Notes under the pieces: generated by a model
Databases searched by the model: none
Told to the model about the DNA's origin: nothing
What the model saw: only the letters and a program-made list of their open reading frames with translations
In this document: positions 8,753-17,594 of the stretch, in pieces
How positions within the stretch are numbered: position 1 is the stretch's first letter
How the letters are laid out: each line of letters opens with the position of its first letter
Position numbers and translations under genes: made by a program
Source: CALZFJ01 sp964459845
GTDB lineage: Bacteria; Bacteroidota; Bacteroidia; Bacteroidales; Muribaculaceae
Direction of reading: 5' to 3'
Assembly: GCA_964459845.1 (NCBI GenBank)
Contig: CAYWOC010000005.1
Span: 73,766 to 137,765 of the forward strand
DNA: 64,000 nt

Positions 8753-9189
8753 TGTATTCTTAATTTATTTAATAGTTGTATTATCTACTTTATAGCGCAA
8801 AATCAATGGGATTAATTTTTGTAAAAAAATAATCTTCTAAAATTTAAATCATTAAGAGATAAACTGTATTTGATTTTTGCAAGTGCAAATATCGTAATTA
8901 TTTTTGAATTAGCTACGACAAATGAGCGATTTTTTGAAAGAAAATGTGAAAATTAAGCGATAATTGCGTAAAACTCTGCATAGATGCTGCAAATATAGGT
9001 GGCTTTGAGGCTTTTTTTGCGCTGGTTGATGATTAAATGGCGAATATGTCGTAACTTTGTTGATGCTGCTTGGCGGATTGGTTGTGTATATGAAATATTG
9101 TTTTTATGTGGTAGATTTGTATATTTATGCGTAATAACATGGCGATGATGCTTCTGCCGCAGATAATTTTGATATATTATATTATGATT
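8753..9189. other. 437-bp A/T-rich divergent intergenic region
   Basis: It lies between HU (minus) and the HAD hydrolase (plus) and holds no convincing coding sequence. It contains a TAACTTTG box at 9052-9059 that could start the HAD gene transcript. The stretch around 8810-8950 is almost only A/T with no clear repeat. Confidence 0.5.
9052..9059 (+). promoter_or_regulatory. candidate -7 box TAACTTTG of the HAD gene
   Basis: Exact match to the Bacteroidota -7 consensus TAnnTTTG. The -33 element is poor (TTG at 9026-9028, spacing 23). The leader to the ATG at 9190 would be about 125 nt. Confidence 0.4.
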
Positions 9190-9897
9190 ATGGAGAATAT
9201 AAAGACCGTGTTTATCGATCTCGATGACACGCTGTGGTGGTTTTCGGAGAATACGAAGGTGGCGATACGCTTCGTTTACGACAAGTATGGGTTGTCGCAG
9301 TGGTGCGACTACGACACCTACCTCAATCTGTATTGCGATAAGAACAATGAGCTGTGGGAGCTTTATCACTATGGGAAGATTTCTAAGGATTTCCTCGTCA
9401 GTGAGCGTTTCGATTATGTGCTGCGCTCGATAGGCTACGATGGCGACAAGGTGGTGATGGGAGCGCAGCTAAATGAGGATTATCTCGATTGCCTTGCAAG
9501 GCAGAAGAAGATTCTGCCCGGGGCAAAGGAGCTGCTTGAATATCTCGGCAGGAAATATGACGTGAATGTGCTGAGCAACGGTTTCCGCGGATTCCAGCCG
9601 CGCAAGTTGGAATCGGGCGGCATAGCGCATCTCATCCACAGGCTTATTCTCTCCGACGACTGCGGTGTTACCAAGCCACTTCCGGGCATATATGAGTATG
9701 CGCTTCGTGAATGTGGTGCTGAGGCGAAAAGCACGGTGATGATAGGCGACAACTACGATGCCGACATCTGCGGAGCGCACGATGCTGGCTGGCGCACCAT
9801 ATTCTTCGACTGGCGAGGAATGGAAGTGCCGCAGCCGAGTGTCGCCGATGCCACAGTCCACTCTCTTCTCGAAATAGTGGAGCGAGGAATATTGTGA
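9190..9897 (+). CDS. HAD-family hydrolase (YjjG-like nucleotidase type)
   Basis: 235 residues from the ATG at 9190, just before ENIKTVFIDLDDTLW, the first HAD motif with the nucleophile Asp and the acid/base Asp. Motif II is NVLSNGF, motif III the Lys of TKPLPGIYEYAL, motif IV IGDNYDADICGA. The helical cap between residues 20 and 95 places it with C1-cap HAD enzymes such as YjjG, which remove phosphate from pyrimidine nucleotides, including unusual ones. The substrate is inference. A frame with earlier starts adds 21 hydrophobic residues and is less likely. It is convergent with the TM2 gene (18-bp gap). Confidence 0.85.
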   Translation: MENIKTVFIDLDDTLWWFSENTKVAIRFVYDKYGLSQWCDYDTYLNLYCDKNNELWELYHYGKISKDFLVSERFDYVLRSIGYDGDKVVMGAQLNEDYLDCLARQKKILPGAKELLEYLGRKYDVNVLSNGFRGFQPRKLESGGIAHLIHRLILSDDCGVTKPLPGIYEYALRECGAEAKSTVMIGDNYDADICGAHDAGWRTIFFDWRGMEVPQPSVADATVHSLLEIVERGIL

Positions 9898-9915
9898 AGT
9901 GTCAATCTGTGTGTA

Positions 9916-10326
9916 TCAGAACGGGAATGTGGCATCGCTGTGGATGTAGCGGTTCTCGAATTCCTCTTCGCTCATGCACAAGATGAGGATGCCCTGCACA
10001 AGTGTGACAACCGACAAAATCGTGCCGAGTATTCCGCACGACAGCAATGTGATGAGTAGACAGGTGATGCCCGCCGACTTTTTCTCCATATAGAAGTAGT
10101 GGATTCCGAGCGAGCCGAGGAAGATGGCGAGCAGACCTGCTGCGCCGCGGCATTTGCCCGAAGGTCCTGCCGTGAATATGTCGCGCTGCTGTGGTGTCTG
10201 ATAATTTGGCGCACCCTGAAACTTGCTGCTGAATTGGCAGCCGCAATAAGAGCATTTTATTTCGCCCGAGTCTTTGTCGCTCGCAACGATGTTTCCGCAT
10301 TGCGGACAACGATAATTGTATATCAT
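9916..10326 (-). CDS. TM2-domain membrane protein with N-terminal zinc ribbon
   Basis: 136 residues from the ATG at 10326. The N-terminus has a zinc ribbon of four cysteines (YRCPQCGN and IKCSYCGCQF). The second half is a TM2 domain of two membrane helices: GLLAIFLGSLGIHYFYM and a second segment ending near LVQGILILC, with the conserved G-x-H-Y-F-Y and the acidic tail SEEEFENRY. TM2 proteins are widespread small membrane proteins of unknown function. The start was chosen so the zinc ribbon is at the N-terminus. It stands alone between convergent HAD and the flavodiiron gene. Confidence 0.85.
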   Translation of the reverse strand: MIYNYRCPQCGNIVASDKDSGEIKCSYCGCQFSSKFQGAPNYQTPQQRDIFTAGPSGKCRGAAGLLAIFLGSLGIHYFYMEKKSAGITCLLITLLSCGILGTILSVVTLVQGILILCMSEEEFENRYIHSDATFPF

Positions 10327-10646
10327 AATTCCTTGTTTAAGTGGTTGATAAATCCTTATGCCCATAATTCGGTCATCAGAATTGTGGGCTGTGTCTATAT
10401 ATTAGACGGTGCAAGTTAGCAAAAGGTTGCAACTTCGGCAAATATTTTGTGGGAAAATGTTGTACTTTCACAAAAAACAGCTTTAAATGGACTATGGTGA
10501 AGGCTGCGATGCAAATAAGTGTCTTGAGCGATAGGATTCGGATGGGTTCTGATAAAAGCTTTGGATTATAAATGAAAAACAGGGGCTTGCCGTGTGGGGT
10601 GACATCGGTGAGTCCCTGTCATTTTTTTTGGTGGGGAGGGAGTGGG
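10327..10646. other. 320-bp gap between TM2 protein and flavodiiron genes
   Basis: No gene seen. A hairpin of CCCATAATTC (10361-10370) with GAATTGTGGG (10379-10388) lies in the 5' leader of the TM2 gene. Around 10572-10617 ACAGGG and CCCTGT arms lie about 35 nt apart, downstream of the flavodiiron stop, and may be its terminator although no long T run follows. Confidence 0.4.
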
Positions 10647-11834
10647 TTAGCCGAGGGAGGCTACCATGTCGCGGGCAAGGGCTTGGCAGGCGGCTATGGT
10701 GCTGTCGGCTGGTGCTTGCTTCATGTCGAATGGCGACGAGATGAAATCCACTTTCAGGTTTTCGATGGCTGCGGCTATGCGCTTGGTGGCGGCTGGCGCC
10801 CAAGTGTAAGAGCCGAAGTATGCCACTGAGCGGTTCTTGATGTCGCGCACCGAGATTGCCTTGACAAGATTGCCTACGGGCGGGAACAGGTCGCCTGAGT
10901 ATGTTGGGCTTCCTATTATCAGCCCCTTGTAGCGCATGATGTCGGCAAGCACATAGGAGACGTGCGTCTTCGACAGATTGTAGAGCTTGATGTTCTTTAT
11001 CCCGAGCTTAGCAAGATGGGCGGCAATGATTTCTGCCACTTCCTCGGTGTGACCGTACATGGAGCCGTAGGCTATCACAACGCCGCGTTCAGCCTCGAAG
11101 CGGCTCAGTCGGTCGTAGATGTCGAGAACTTTGTCGATTTGCTCGTGCCACACAGGTCCATGGGTGGAGCAGATGTAGCTGACGGGAGTGCCTGCAAGTT
11201 TTTTCATCGCAGCCTGCACCGTCACGCCATATTTTGCCACGATGTTCGAGTAGTAGCGGTACATCTCGGGGAAGTAGGCATCGGTGTTCATGTCGGCATC
11301 CACTACAGCACCGTTGAGCGCGCCGAAGCAGCCGAAAGCGTCGCCGCTGAATAGGATTTTGTCGCTCTCGATATATGTCATCATAGTCTCAGGCCAATGC
11401 ACCATAGGTGTGAACACGAATTTCAGCACCTTTCCGCCACCGAGGTCGAGCGTCTCGCCGTCTTTCACGCACATCACGTCGTCGGTGATGGCGTAGTAGC
11501 CCTTAATCATGTCGGCAGTCTTGTTGTTGCCTACAATCTTGATGCCCGGGTATCTCTCCTTGATAATCTGGATAGAGCCGGAATGGTCGGGCTCCATGTG
11601 GTTGATTATGAGATAGTCGATAGGCTTGTTACCGATTACGGCAGATATGTTGTTGAGGAATTGCAGACACTGGTTGATGCATACGGTATCGACCAAAGCC
11701 ACCTTTTCGCCGGTGATAATATAGGAGTTGTAGCTCACGCCCTCGGGAATAGGCCACATCTCCTCGAAGCGGTCGTCGGTGCGGTTGCTCACGCCGACGT
11801 AATAAATCTGATTGTGAATTTCTGAGATATTCAT
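10647..11834 (-). CDS. flavodiiron protein (FprA family A-type flavoprotein)
   Basis: 395 residues. The N-terminal metallo-beta-lactamase fold carries a di-iron site: H79-x-E81-x-D83-H84 in NHMEPDHSG, H146 in MVHWPETM, D165 in FSGDAFG and H225 in STHGPVW. The C-terminal flavodoxin domain (about 250-395) has the FMN loop AYGSMYGHTEE and the second loop SPTYSGDLFPP. Such enzymes reduce O2 to water and/or NO to N2O in the cytoplasm, protecting anaerobes. The metal ligands are all present, so it should be active. It is 36 bp downstream of nspC on the same strand and probably in the same transcript. No rubredoxin gene is next to it. Confidence 0.95.
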   Translation of the reverse strand: MNISEIHNQIYYVGVSNRTDDRFEEMWPIPEGVSYNSYIITGEKVALVDTVCINQCLQFLNNISAVIGNKPIDYLIINHMEPDHSGSIQIIKERYPGIKIVGNNKTADMIKGYYAITDDVMCVKDGETLDLGGGKVLKFVFTPMVHWPETMMTYIESDKILFSGDAFGCFGALNGAVVDADMNTDAYFPEMYRYYSNIVAKYGVTVQAAMKKLAGTPVSYICSTHGPVWHEQIDKVLDIYDRLSRFEAERGVVIAYGSMYGHTEEVAEIIAAHLAKLGIKNIKLYNLSKTHVSYVLADIMRYKGLIIGSPTYSGDLFPPVGNLVKAISVRDIKNRSVAYFGSYTWAPAATKRIAAAIENLKVDFISSPFDMKQAPADSTIAACQALARDMVASLG

Positions 11835-11870
11835 ATTCCGTGTTTTTATTTTTTTTATGAAAAAATTAGA

Positions 11871-13037
11871 TTAGTCCATTCTCGACTTATAGTCGGAGTA
11901 GTCAAACTTGCGCAGTACCTCTACGCGTCCGTCGATGTGCTTGTAGAGGATTGCCGGGTGCTGGATGCCGTTGAACATATTGGTCTTTACCGTAGTGTAG
12001 TGGTTCATGTCCTCAAAAGTGAGGATGTCGCCCATCTTCACCTCGTGGTCGAACCGCCAGTCGCCTATGAAGTCTCCGCTCAGGCATGAGTTGCCGCCTA
12101 TGCGGTAGCTGTGGATGCTGCCAGTGGTTGCGGCTGTGGCATCGTCATCGCTGAGAGCCTCGCTCACTACAGGCTTGTAGGGCATCTCAAGGCAGTCGGG
12201 CATATGGCAGGCAAACGACACATCGGCTATGATGGTCGAAATGCCGCTGTTTTCCACCACATCCACCACCGAGGCTTTCAGGTCGCCTGTGCGCCAAGTG
12301 AATGCGCTGCCCGGCTCAAGAATTATCTCAAGATTGGGGTATTTAGCCTTGAAGCCTGTGAGCAGACCGATTAGATGGGTGGTGTCGTATCCCTTGCGGG
12401 TCATAAGATGTCCGCCGCCCATATTCAGCCACTTGAGCTGTGGCAGATATTTGCCGAATTGCTCCTCCACGGCAGTCAGCACTTTCTCCAAATCGTGGGA
12501 AGTGGATTCGCACAGCGCATGGAAGTGGAATCCATCGATGCCTTGCGGAAGCTGGGAGGGCATACGGTCGGCAGTCACGCCAAACCGCGAGCCGGCGCAG
12601 CAGGGATTGTAGATGTCGGTGTCGATGACCGAACACATGGGATTGATGCGCAGCCCGCAACTTATGCGGTGTCCGTCGGCAGAATCGCCGAAAGCCTTGA
12701 TCCTGTCGGCAAAACGCATATATTGTGCAACAGAATTGAATGTGATGTGCGAGCTGCCGCGCATATAGGCATCAATGGTGTCGTCGGTGTATGCCGGGCA
12801 GTAGGAGTGGGCGAGCTTGTCCAGCTCCTCGTTGGCGAGCTGCATCTCATTGAGCGAGCTTGCAGTTGAAGCCACATCATATTCCCTGAAGATTCCGAAA
12901 GTCTTCCACAGGGCATTTGCCTTGAACGCCATAATGATTTTCACTCCGGCTCTCTGGCTCACATCGCTTATCAGGTCGAGGTTTCGCTTTATGCGCTCCT
13001 CATAGACTATATAGTAGGGTGTCGGGTATTTGTCCAT
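11871..13037 (-). CDS. nspC: carboxynorspermidine/carboxyspermidine decarboxylase
   Basis: 388 residues of the alanine-racemase-fold, PLP-dependent decarboxylase group. The PLP lysine is K39 in IMAFKANALWK, a form typical of NspC; HALCES with the catalytic cysteine and LEPGSAFTW, which holds the PLP phosphate, are also present. The enzyme makes spermidine (or norspermidine) from carboxyspermidine, the route used by Bacteroidales gut bacteria. The partner carboxyspermidine dehydrogenase is not in the window. It lies 19 bp downstream of the UvrD-type helicase gene. Confidence 0.93.
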   Translation of the reverse strand: MDKYPTPYYIVYEERIKRNLDLISDVSQRAGVKIIMAFKANALWKTFGIFREYDVASTASSLNEMQLANEELDKLAHSYCPAYTDDTIDAYMRGSSHITFNSVAQYMRFADRIKAFGDSADGHRISCGLRINPMCSVIDTDIYNPCCAGSRFGVTADRMPSQLPQGIDGFHFHALCESTSHDLEKVLTAVEEQFGKYLPQLKWLNMGGGHLMTRKGYDTTHLIGLLTGFKAKYPNLEIILEPGSAFTWRTGDLKASVVDVVENSGISTIIADVSFACHMPDCLEMPYKPVVSEALSDDDATAATTGSIHSYRIGGNSCLSGDFIGDWRFDHEVKMGDILTFEDMNHYTTVKTNMFNGIQHPAILYKHIDGRVEVLRKFDYSDYKSRMD

Positions 13038-13056
13038 CGATATAATATGTCTTTTT

Positions 13057-15450
13057 TCAATCGTTTATAATTCTGAATTTAGCAAATTTGAGCAGCAGGG
13101 TCTTTGTGCCGATGTCGCTGAAACTTACCACAATTTTTGCATCGGCACCCGAGGTGTCGATTTGCGAGACAATGCCGTTGCCGAAGCGTGAGTGCTCGAT
13201 TCGGCATCCTTCGGTTAGCTCGCCAGCCGAGTGCGAGGAGTAGTCGCCGTTGGCAGATGTCGTTGCTGGAGCTTTGTCTGCAACTGTAGCCCTTGAAGCT
13301 GCGATAGCCGCCGAATTGAGGCGCACTCGCGAGCGAGGCTCGTCGCTCAGCCGTGGCATGTCGCTTATGCGCTCGTAGGCAGGAGCTTGGCGGAAGTCGT
13401 TGAGGTACATGCTGCGCTCGTCGTCGAAGTCGTCGTGGCGCAGCGACTGGCGTGGAGTGCCGCCGCCCATCGCTGCTGCCGCTGATGAATTGGCGTTCAG
13501 ATATCGAGGGTCGATGTCACGGATGAAACGGCTCATCACACACTCTTTCGTCTGTCCGTTTTTGTAGCGCGACTTGGCGTAGGTTATCATGCAGGTGCTT
13601 TTGGCGCGTGTTATTGCCACATATAGCAGCCGGCGTTCCTCTTCGATTCCGTAAAGCGAGTCGGAACTCATGGCGGCGGGGAACAAATCTTCTTCCACGC
13701 CCACTATAATCACGTTCTTGAACTCCAGACCTTTGGCTGAATGCACAGTCATCAGCGTGACGTTAGGACCTGTGTCGCTGTCGGCTTCCTCCGAAGTGTC
13801 GAGCGACACTTCGGCAAGGAAATCGTTGAGCATTACGCCCTCGGCTCCGCTCTCTTCCTTTTCGGCAACAAACTCATCTACACCGTTGAGCAGCTCTTGC
13901 AGGTTTTCGAGCTTGCTGATGTTCTCGGGGGTATTGTCGTTTTGTAGCACGGCAATCAGCTTGGTGTCGGCTATTATGACCTTGGAGAGAATGTCGGCAG
14001 CGGTGCCGGCATTGTTCTGCTCGATAAACGATTCTATCAGCTCTTGGAATCCGGCAAGTTTCTTCTTAGTGCCGGAATTAATGTTCACGTCGTATTTGTC
14101 GGGGTCGCAAATCACCTGCCACACGCTCACATTGTGGTGAATGGCGGCATTTTGCAGCTTGCCTATTGTGGTGTTGCCGATGCCGCGTGCGGGTGTGTTG
14201 ATTATCCTCACGAGAGCCTGGTCGTCGTCGGGGTTGATGGCGAGGCGGAAATAAGATATGGCATCTTTCACCTCCTTGCGCTGGTAGAACGACAGTCCGC
14301 CGTATATCTTGTAGGGGATATTCCGCTTGCGTAGAGCTTCTTCAAGCACGCGCGACTGGGCGTTTGTGCGGTAAAGCACGGCAAAGTCGTCGAATGCGTC
14401 GCCCTGCTGTGCCTTGATTGAAATTATGTGGTTGGCGACGATGAAGCTTTCCTCATAGTCGGAATAAGCCTGCACGACCGAAATTTTGCTTCCCTTGCTG
14501 TTGGTGGAGAAGATGTGTTTCGGAATCTGCTGGCTGTTTTTTTCGATAAGGCTGTTGGCTGCCTCGATTATATTTTGAGTGGAACGGTAGTTCTGTTCCA
14601 GCTTGAATGTTGTGAGGGTAGGGTAGGCTTTCTTCAGGTTTAGAATATTGCTTATGTTTGCCCCACGGAAAGAGTAGATGCTCTGAGCGTCGTCGCCCAC
14701 CACACACAGCTTTTGGTTCACTTGGCACAGCTTAGACACAATGAGGTGCTGCGCGAAGTTGGTGTCTTGATACTCATCGACGAGGACATATTGGAAAAAC
14801 TCTTGATATTTAGCCAAAATGCCAGGGTTGTCGCGCAGCAGTATGTTGGTGTAGAAAAGCAGGTCGTCGAAGTCCATTGCGCCGGCGATGAAGCATCGCC
14901 GCCAGTAAGCCTTGTAGATGGCAAACGTCTGCGGACGGTTGGCACGGTTGTCGGCTCGCCGCAGGTCGCCGTCGTTCTCATAGTCGGCGGGAGAAATCAG
15001 AGCGTTTTTTGCATTTGATATCTGCGCTTGTATGGAATTGGGCTTATACACTTTCTCGTCGAGTCCCATATCCTTGATTATGGTCTTTATTAGCGACCGG
15101 GAATCGGCTGTGTCGTATATCGTGAAGTCATGTCGGAAACCGATTTTCTCGGAGTTGATGCGCAGGATTTTGGCGAAAATCGAGTGGAAAGTCCCCATCC
15201 ACAGCATCGATGCGGCATCTTTGCCAACCAGAGGCTCTATTCTCTCTTTCATTTCGTGTGCCGCCTTATTGGTGAAAGTGAGTGCCATAATGCGGTAGGG
15301 CGCATAGCCGAGATTCAGCAGATGCACTATCTTGTAAGTCAGCACACGCGTCTTGCCGGAGCCTGCTCCGGCAATCACCAGCGCAGGACCGTCGGTGTAA
15401 AGCACAGCTTGACGCTGCTGCTCATTTAATTTATCTAAGTAATCTTCCAA
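13057..15450 (-). CDS. UvrD/PcrA-type superfamily 1 DNA helicase
   Basis: 797 residues if translation starts at TTG 15450, giving LEDYLDKLNEQQRQAVLYT, the normal N-terminus of the family. An ATG at 15555 would add 35 unlike residues and overlap the HsdR-N gene. Helicase motifs in order: Walker A GAGSGKTRVL, Ia ALTFTNKAA, II VDEYQDTN, III VGDDAQSIYSFRGA, IV EQNYRST, V MTVHSAKGLEF and VI VAITRAK. A proline/serine-rich linker leads to a C-terminal PcrA-like Tudor-type domain (GCRIEHSRFGNGIV). It is a 3'-5' translocase in mismatch and excision repair or in clearing replication roadblocks. Confidence 0.92.
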   Translation of the reverse strand: MEDYLDKLNEQQRQAVLYTDGPALVIAGAGSGKTRVLTYKIVHLLNLGYAPYRIMALTFTNKAAHEMKERIEPLVGKDAASMLWMGTFHSIFAKILRINSEKIGFRHDFTIYDTADSRSLIKTIIKDMGLDEKVYKPNSIQAQISNAKNALISPADYENDGDLRRADNRANRPQTFAIYKAYWRRCFIAGAMDFDDLLFYTNILLRDNPGILAKYQEFFQYVLVDEYQDTNFAQHLIVSKLCQVNQKLCVVGDDAQSIYSFRGANISNILNLKKAYPTLTTFKLEQNYRSTQNIIEAANSLIEKNSQQIPKHIFSTNSKGSKISVVQAYSDYEESFIVANHIISIKAQQGDAFDDFAVLYRTNAQSRVLEEALRKRNIPYKIYGGLSFYQRKEVKDAISYFRLAINPDDDQALVRIINTPARGIGNTTIGKLQNAAIHHNVSVWQVICDPDKYDVNINSGTKKKLAGFQELIESFIEQNNAGTAADILSKVIIADTKLIAVLQNDNTPENISKLENLQELLNGVDEFVAEKEESGAEGVMLNDFLAEVSLDTSEEADSDTGPNVTLMTVHSAKGLEFKNVIIVGVEEDLFPAAMSSDSLYGIEEERRLLYVAITRAKSTCMITYAKSRYKNGQTKECVMSRFIRDIDPRYLNANSSAAAAMGGGTPRQSLRHDDFDDERSMYLNDFRQAPAYERISDMPRLSDEPRSRVRLNSAAIAASRATVADKAPATTSANGDYSSHSAGELTEGCRIEHSRFGNGIVSQIDTSGADAKIVVSFSDIGTKTLLLKFAKFRIIND

Positions 15451-15499
15451 AATATATATTTCTATTAAAGAATCCGTGGGCAAAGTTACGAATAAATTC

Positions 15500-15949
15500 T
15501 CATAGGTCGCAATAAGCCGGAATATCTCTAAGGAAAGAGTAGGAATTATTTTCATAGTCGATGCGGCAACCGAAGTGTGTCAATCCGTTTGACACTATCA
15601 GATATCGTGCGTGCAGCACCATGTTGTATCGGCAAATTTGGTCGAAAACCTGCTGCGTGATGCGTATGTGCGGTGCCTTGTATTCCACGATTACGAATGG
15701 GCGGCCGAAGCGGTCGGCCACGAGAGTGTCGCATCGGCGGGCTCGCCCGTTTTGCGTGAGCGTGATTTCATTACTCATAAGCCCTTTCGGGAATCCCTTG
15801 TCCTCGATAAGATATTCCACGAAGTTCTGCCGCACCCATTCTTCGGGCGACAGGTTCACAAACCGGCGGCGCAGCCGGTCGAAAATCTGCTGGTTGCCGT
15901 CGCTGCCGTTTCTTATGTTGAACTCCCTTGGAGGTAAATTTAGTTGCAT
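15500..15949 (-). CDS. stand-alone HsdR N-terminal (HSDR_N_2) domain protein
   Basis: 149 residues from ATG 15949, where MQLNLPPREFN begins. It matches the small Bacteroidota proteins carrying the type I restriction enzyme R N-terminal domain: EWVRQNFVEYLIEDKGFPKG, then the nuclease-like core RCDTLVADRFGRPFVIVEYKAP with D..E-x-K, the PD-(D/E)xK signature. It has no helicase part and no hsdM or hsdS gene is nearby, so it is not a restriction system. It is just upstream of the helicase gene on the same strand (49-bp gap to the TTG start) and divergent from holA. The role is unknown; a nuclease or repair function with the helicase is possible. Confidence 0.85.
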   Translation of the reverse strand: MQLNLPPREFNIRNGSDGNQQIFDRLRRRFVNLSPEEWVRQNFVEYLIEDKGFPKGLMSNEITLTQNGRARRCDTLVADRFGRPFVIVEYKAPHIRITQQVFDQICRYNMVLHARYLIVSNGLTHFGCRIDYENNSYSFLRDIPAYCDL

Positions 15950-15960
15950 TGTGAACGTAA

Positions 15961-15968
15961 TATTTTTG
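15961..15968 (+). promoter_or_regulatory. candidate -7 box TATTTTTG for holA
   Basis: Exact TAnnTTTG match about 59 nt ahead of the holA ATG in the divergent gap; no good -33 element at the right distance. Confidence 0.3.
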
Positions 15969-16026
15969 TGCTGCATAAATAATTTCGTAAATTTACAAAA
16001 AAATTCAGATATATTCCGAAAAAACT

Positions 16027-17058
16027 ATGGCAGTAAAGAAAGACGCAGTCACATATTCGCAGCTCGTCGCCGAGGTGCGGCGAAAGGAGTTTCGTCCCAT
16101 ATATGTGCTTATGGGTGATGAGGCTTATTATATCGATGACCTTGAGGAGAAGATAGTGGATGCCGCTCTCTCCGAGGATGAGCGTGCATTCAATCTCACG
16201 GTGTGCTATGGCGTGGATGCGGATGTCAGGGAGGTGATAAGCACTTGCAAGCGTTATCCCATGATGGCTGAGCGGCAGGTGGTGGTGCTACGCGAGGCTC
16301 AGAACATCGACAGCAACAATGCCGAGCTTTTCAAGTTCTATGCACAAAGCCCCATGCCCAGCACCGTCTTGGTGATATGCTGCAAAAACGGCAACTTCAA
16401 AGCCCCCGAATTTCTCAAGCTCGTGAAGTCGGGTGGAGTGGGAGCGGTGTTTGAGTCGAAGCGTCTCGACGAGCGCAATGTGTGGAAGGTGATTGTGGAT
16501 TTCGTGCAGGCTCATGGTTGCAAAATCGATGGCAAGGCCACTGCCATGCTTAAGGATTATGTGGGAGTGGATGTGTCGAGGCTCGTGAACGAGGTTGGCA
16601 AGCTCGTCATCCTCCTCAATGTGGGCGACACCATAACGCCCGAGATGATAGAGCGCAACATCGGCATCAGCAAGGACTATAATAACTTTGAGCTTGAGAA
16701 TGCCATCAGGTCGCGTAACGCAGCCAAGGCGTTTGAGATAGTGGATTATTTTTCGAAGAATCCTAAAAACAATCCGTCGGTGCTTACTGTGAGCGTACTG
16801 TTCTCCTTTTTTTCGTTGCTGCTGCTTGCCCACACCAGCAAAGTGAAGAGCGTGGAGGGTGTGATGGCGCAGATTGATACAAAGTCGCAATATCGTGCAG
16901 GAATATTTATTGATGCCATGAGGTATTATTCCACTGCAAATTGCGTGAATATAATAGGTTATATACGCGACTTCGACCGTAAAGCGAAAGGAATGCAGAG
17001 CCGCCAAAATGAATACGACCTGCTCCGGGAACTCGTTTTCAAGATTCTATACTCCTAA
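16027..17058 (+). CDS. holA: DNA polymerase III subunit delta
   Basis: 343 residues, the usual length. Delta is the wrench of the clamp loader: it opens the beta clamp and loads it on DNA. The first domain (YSQLVAEVRRKEFRPIYVL, GDEAYYIDDLEE) is the AAA+-like domain without a Walker A motif, as expected; YPMMAERQVVVLREAQN follows, and the C-terminal domain contains NNFELENAIRSRN. It starts 77 bp from the divergent HsdR-N gene. It ends 6 bp before the 134-bp repeat array, so there is no normal terminator and readthrough would transcribe the array. Confidence 0.93.
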   Translation: MAVKKDAVTYSQLVAEVRRKEFRPIYVLMGDEAYYIDDLEEKIVDAALSEDERAFNLTVCYGVDADVREVISTCKRYPMMAERQVVVLREAQNIDSNNAELFKFYAQSPMPSTVLVICCKNGNFKAPEFLKLVKSGGVGAVFESKRLDERNVWKVIVDFVQAHGCKIDGKATAMLKDYVGVDVSRLVNEVGKLVILLNVGDTITPEMIERNIGISKDYNNFELENAIRSRNAAKAFEIVDYFSKNPKNNPSVLTVSVLFSFFSLLLLAHTSKVKSVEGVMAQIDTKSQYRAGIFIDAMRYYSTANCVNIIGYIRDFDRKAKGMQSRQNEYDLLRELVFKILYS

Positions 17059-17331
17059 ACTGCACGGAAGGCTACCCTGCGGAAGCGCAAACGAGGAGGC
17101 GATGCATTCCTGCGTCGCTGCGATAACAGCCACAAAGTCCTCGCAGCCGCCAAGCAGCTATTTGGCTACGCAGGAATGCGTAGCCTCCTAACGCAGCACG
17201 GAAGGCTACATTGCGGAAGCGCACCCGAGGAGGCGACGCATTCCTGCGTTGCTGCGACAACAGCCACAAAGCTCTTGCAGCCGCCAAGCAGCTATTTGGC
17301 TACGCAGGAATGCGTAGCCTCCTAACGCAGC

Positions 17332-17431
17332 NNNNNNNNNNNNNNNNNNNNNNNNNNNNNNNNNNNNNNNNNNNNNNNNNNNNNNNNNNNNNNNNNNNNN
17401 NNNNNNNNNNNNNNNNNNNNNNNNNNNNNNN
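17332..17431. other. assembly gap of 100 N
   Basis: Exactly 100 N, starting exactly at a unit boundary and ending exactly at one. This is a conventional placeholder; the real length should be zero or a multiple of 134. Confidence 0.95.
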
Positions 17432-17494
17432 ACGGAAGGCTACATTGCGGAAGCACAGCAGAGGAGGCGACGCATTCCTGCGTCGCTGCGATAA

Positions 17495-17594
17495 NNNNNN
17501 NNNNNNNNNNNNNNNNNNNNNNNNNNNNNNNNNNNNNNNNNNNNNNNNNNNNNNNNNNNNNNNNNNNNNNNNNNNNNNNNNNNNNNNNNNNNNN
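17495..17594. other. assembly gap of 100 N
   Basis: Exactly 100 N inside a unit. The flanks give the first 63 and the last 58 bases of a unit, so the true gap should be 13 bases plus any multiple of 134. Confidence 0.95.

Noticed and set aside
15500..15949. Type I restriction-modification system
   Set aside because: Only the N-terminal domain of the R subunit is present, with no M, S or helicase part.
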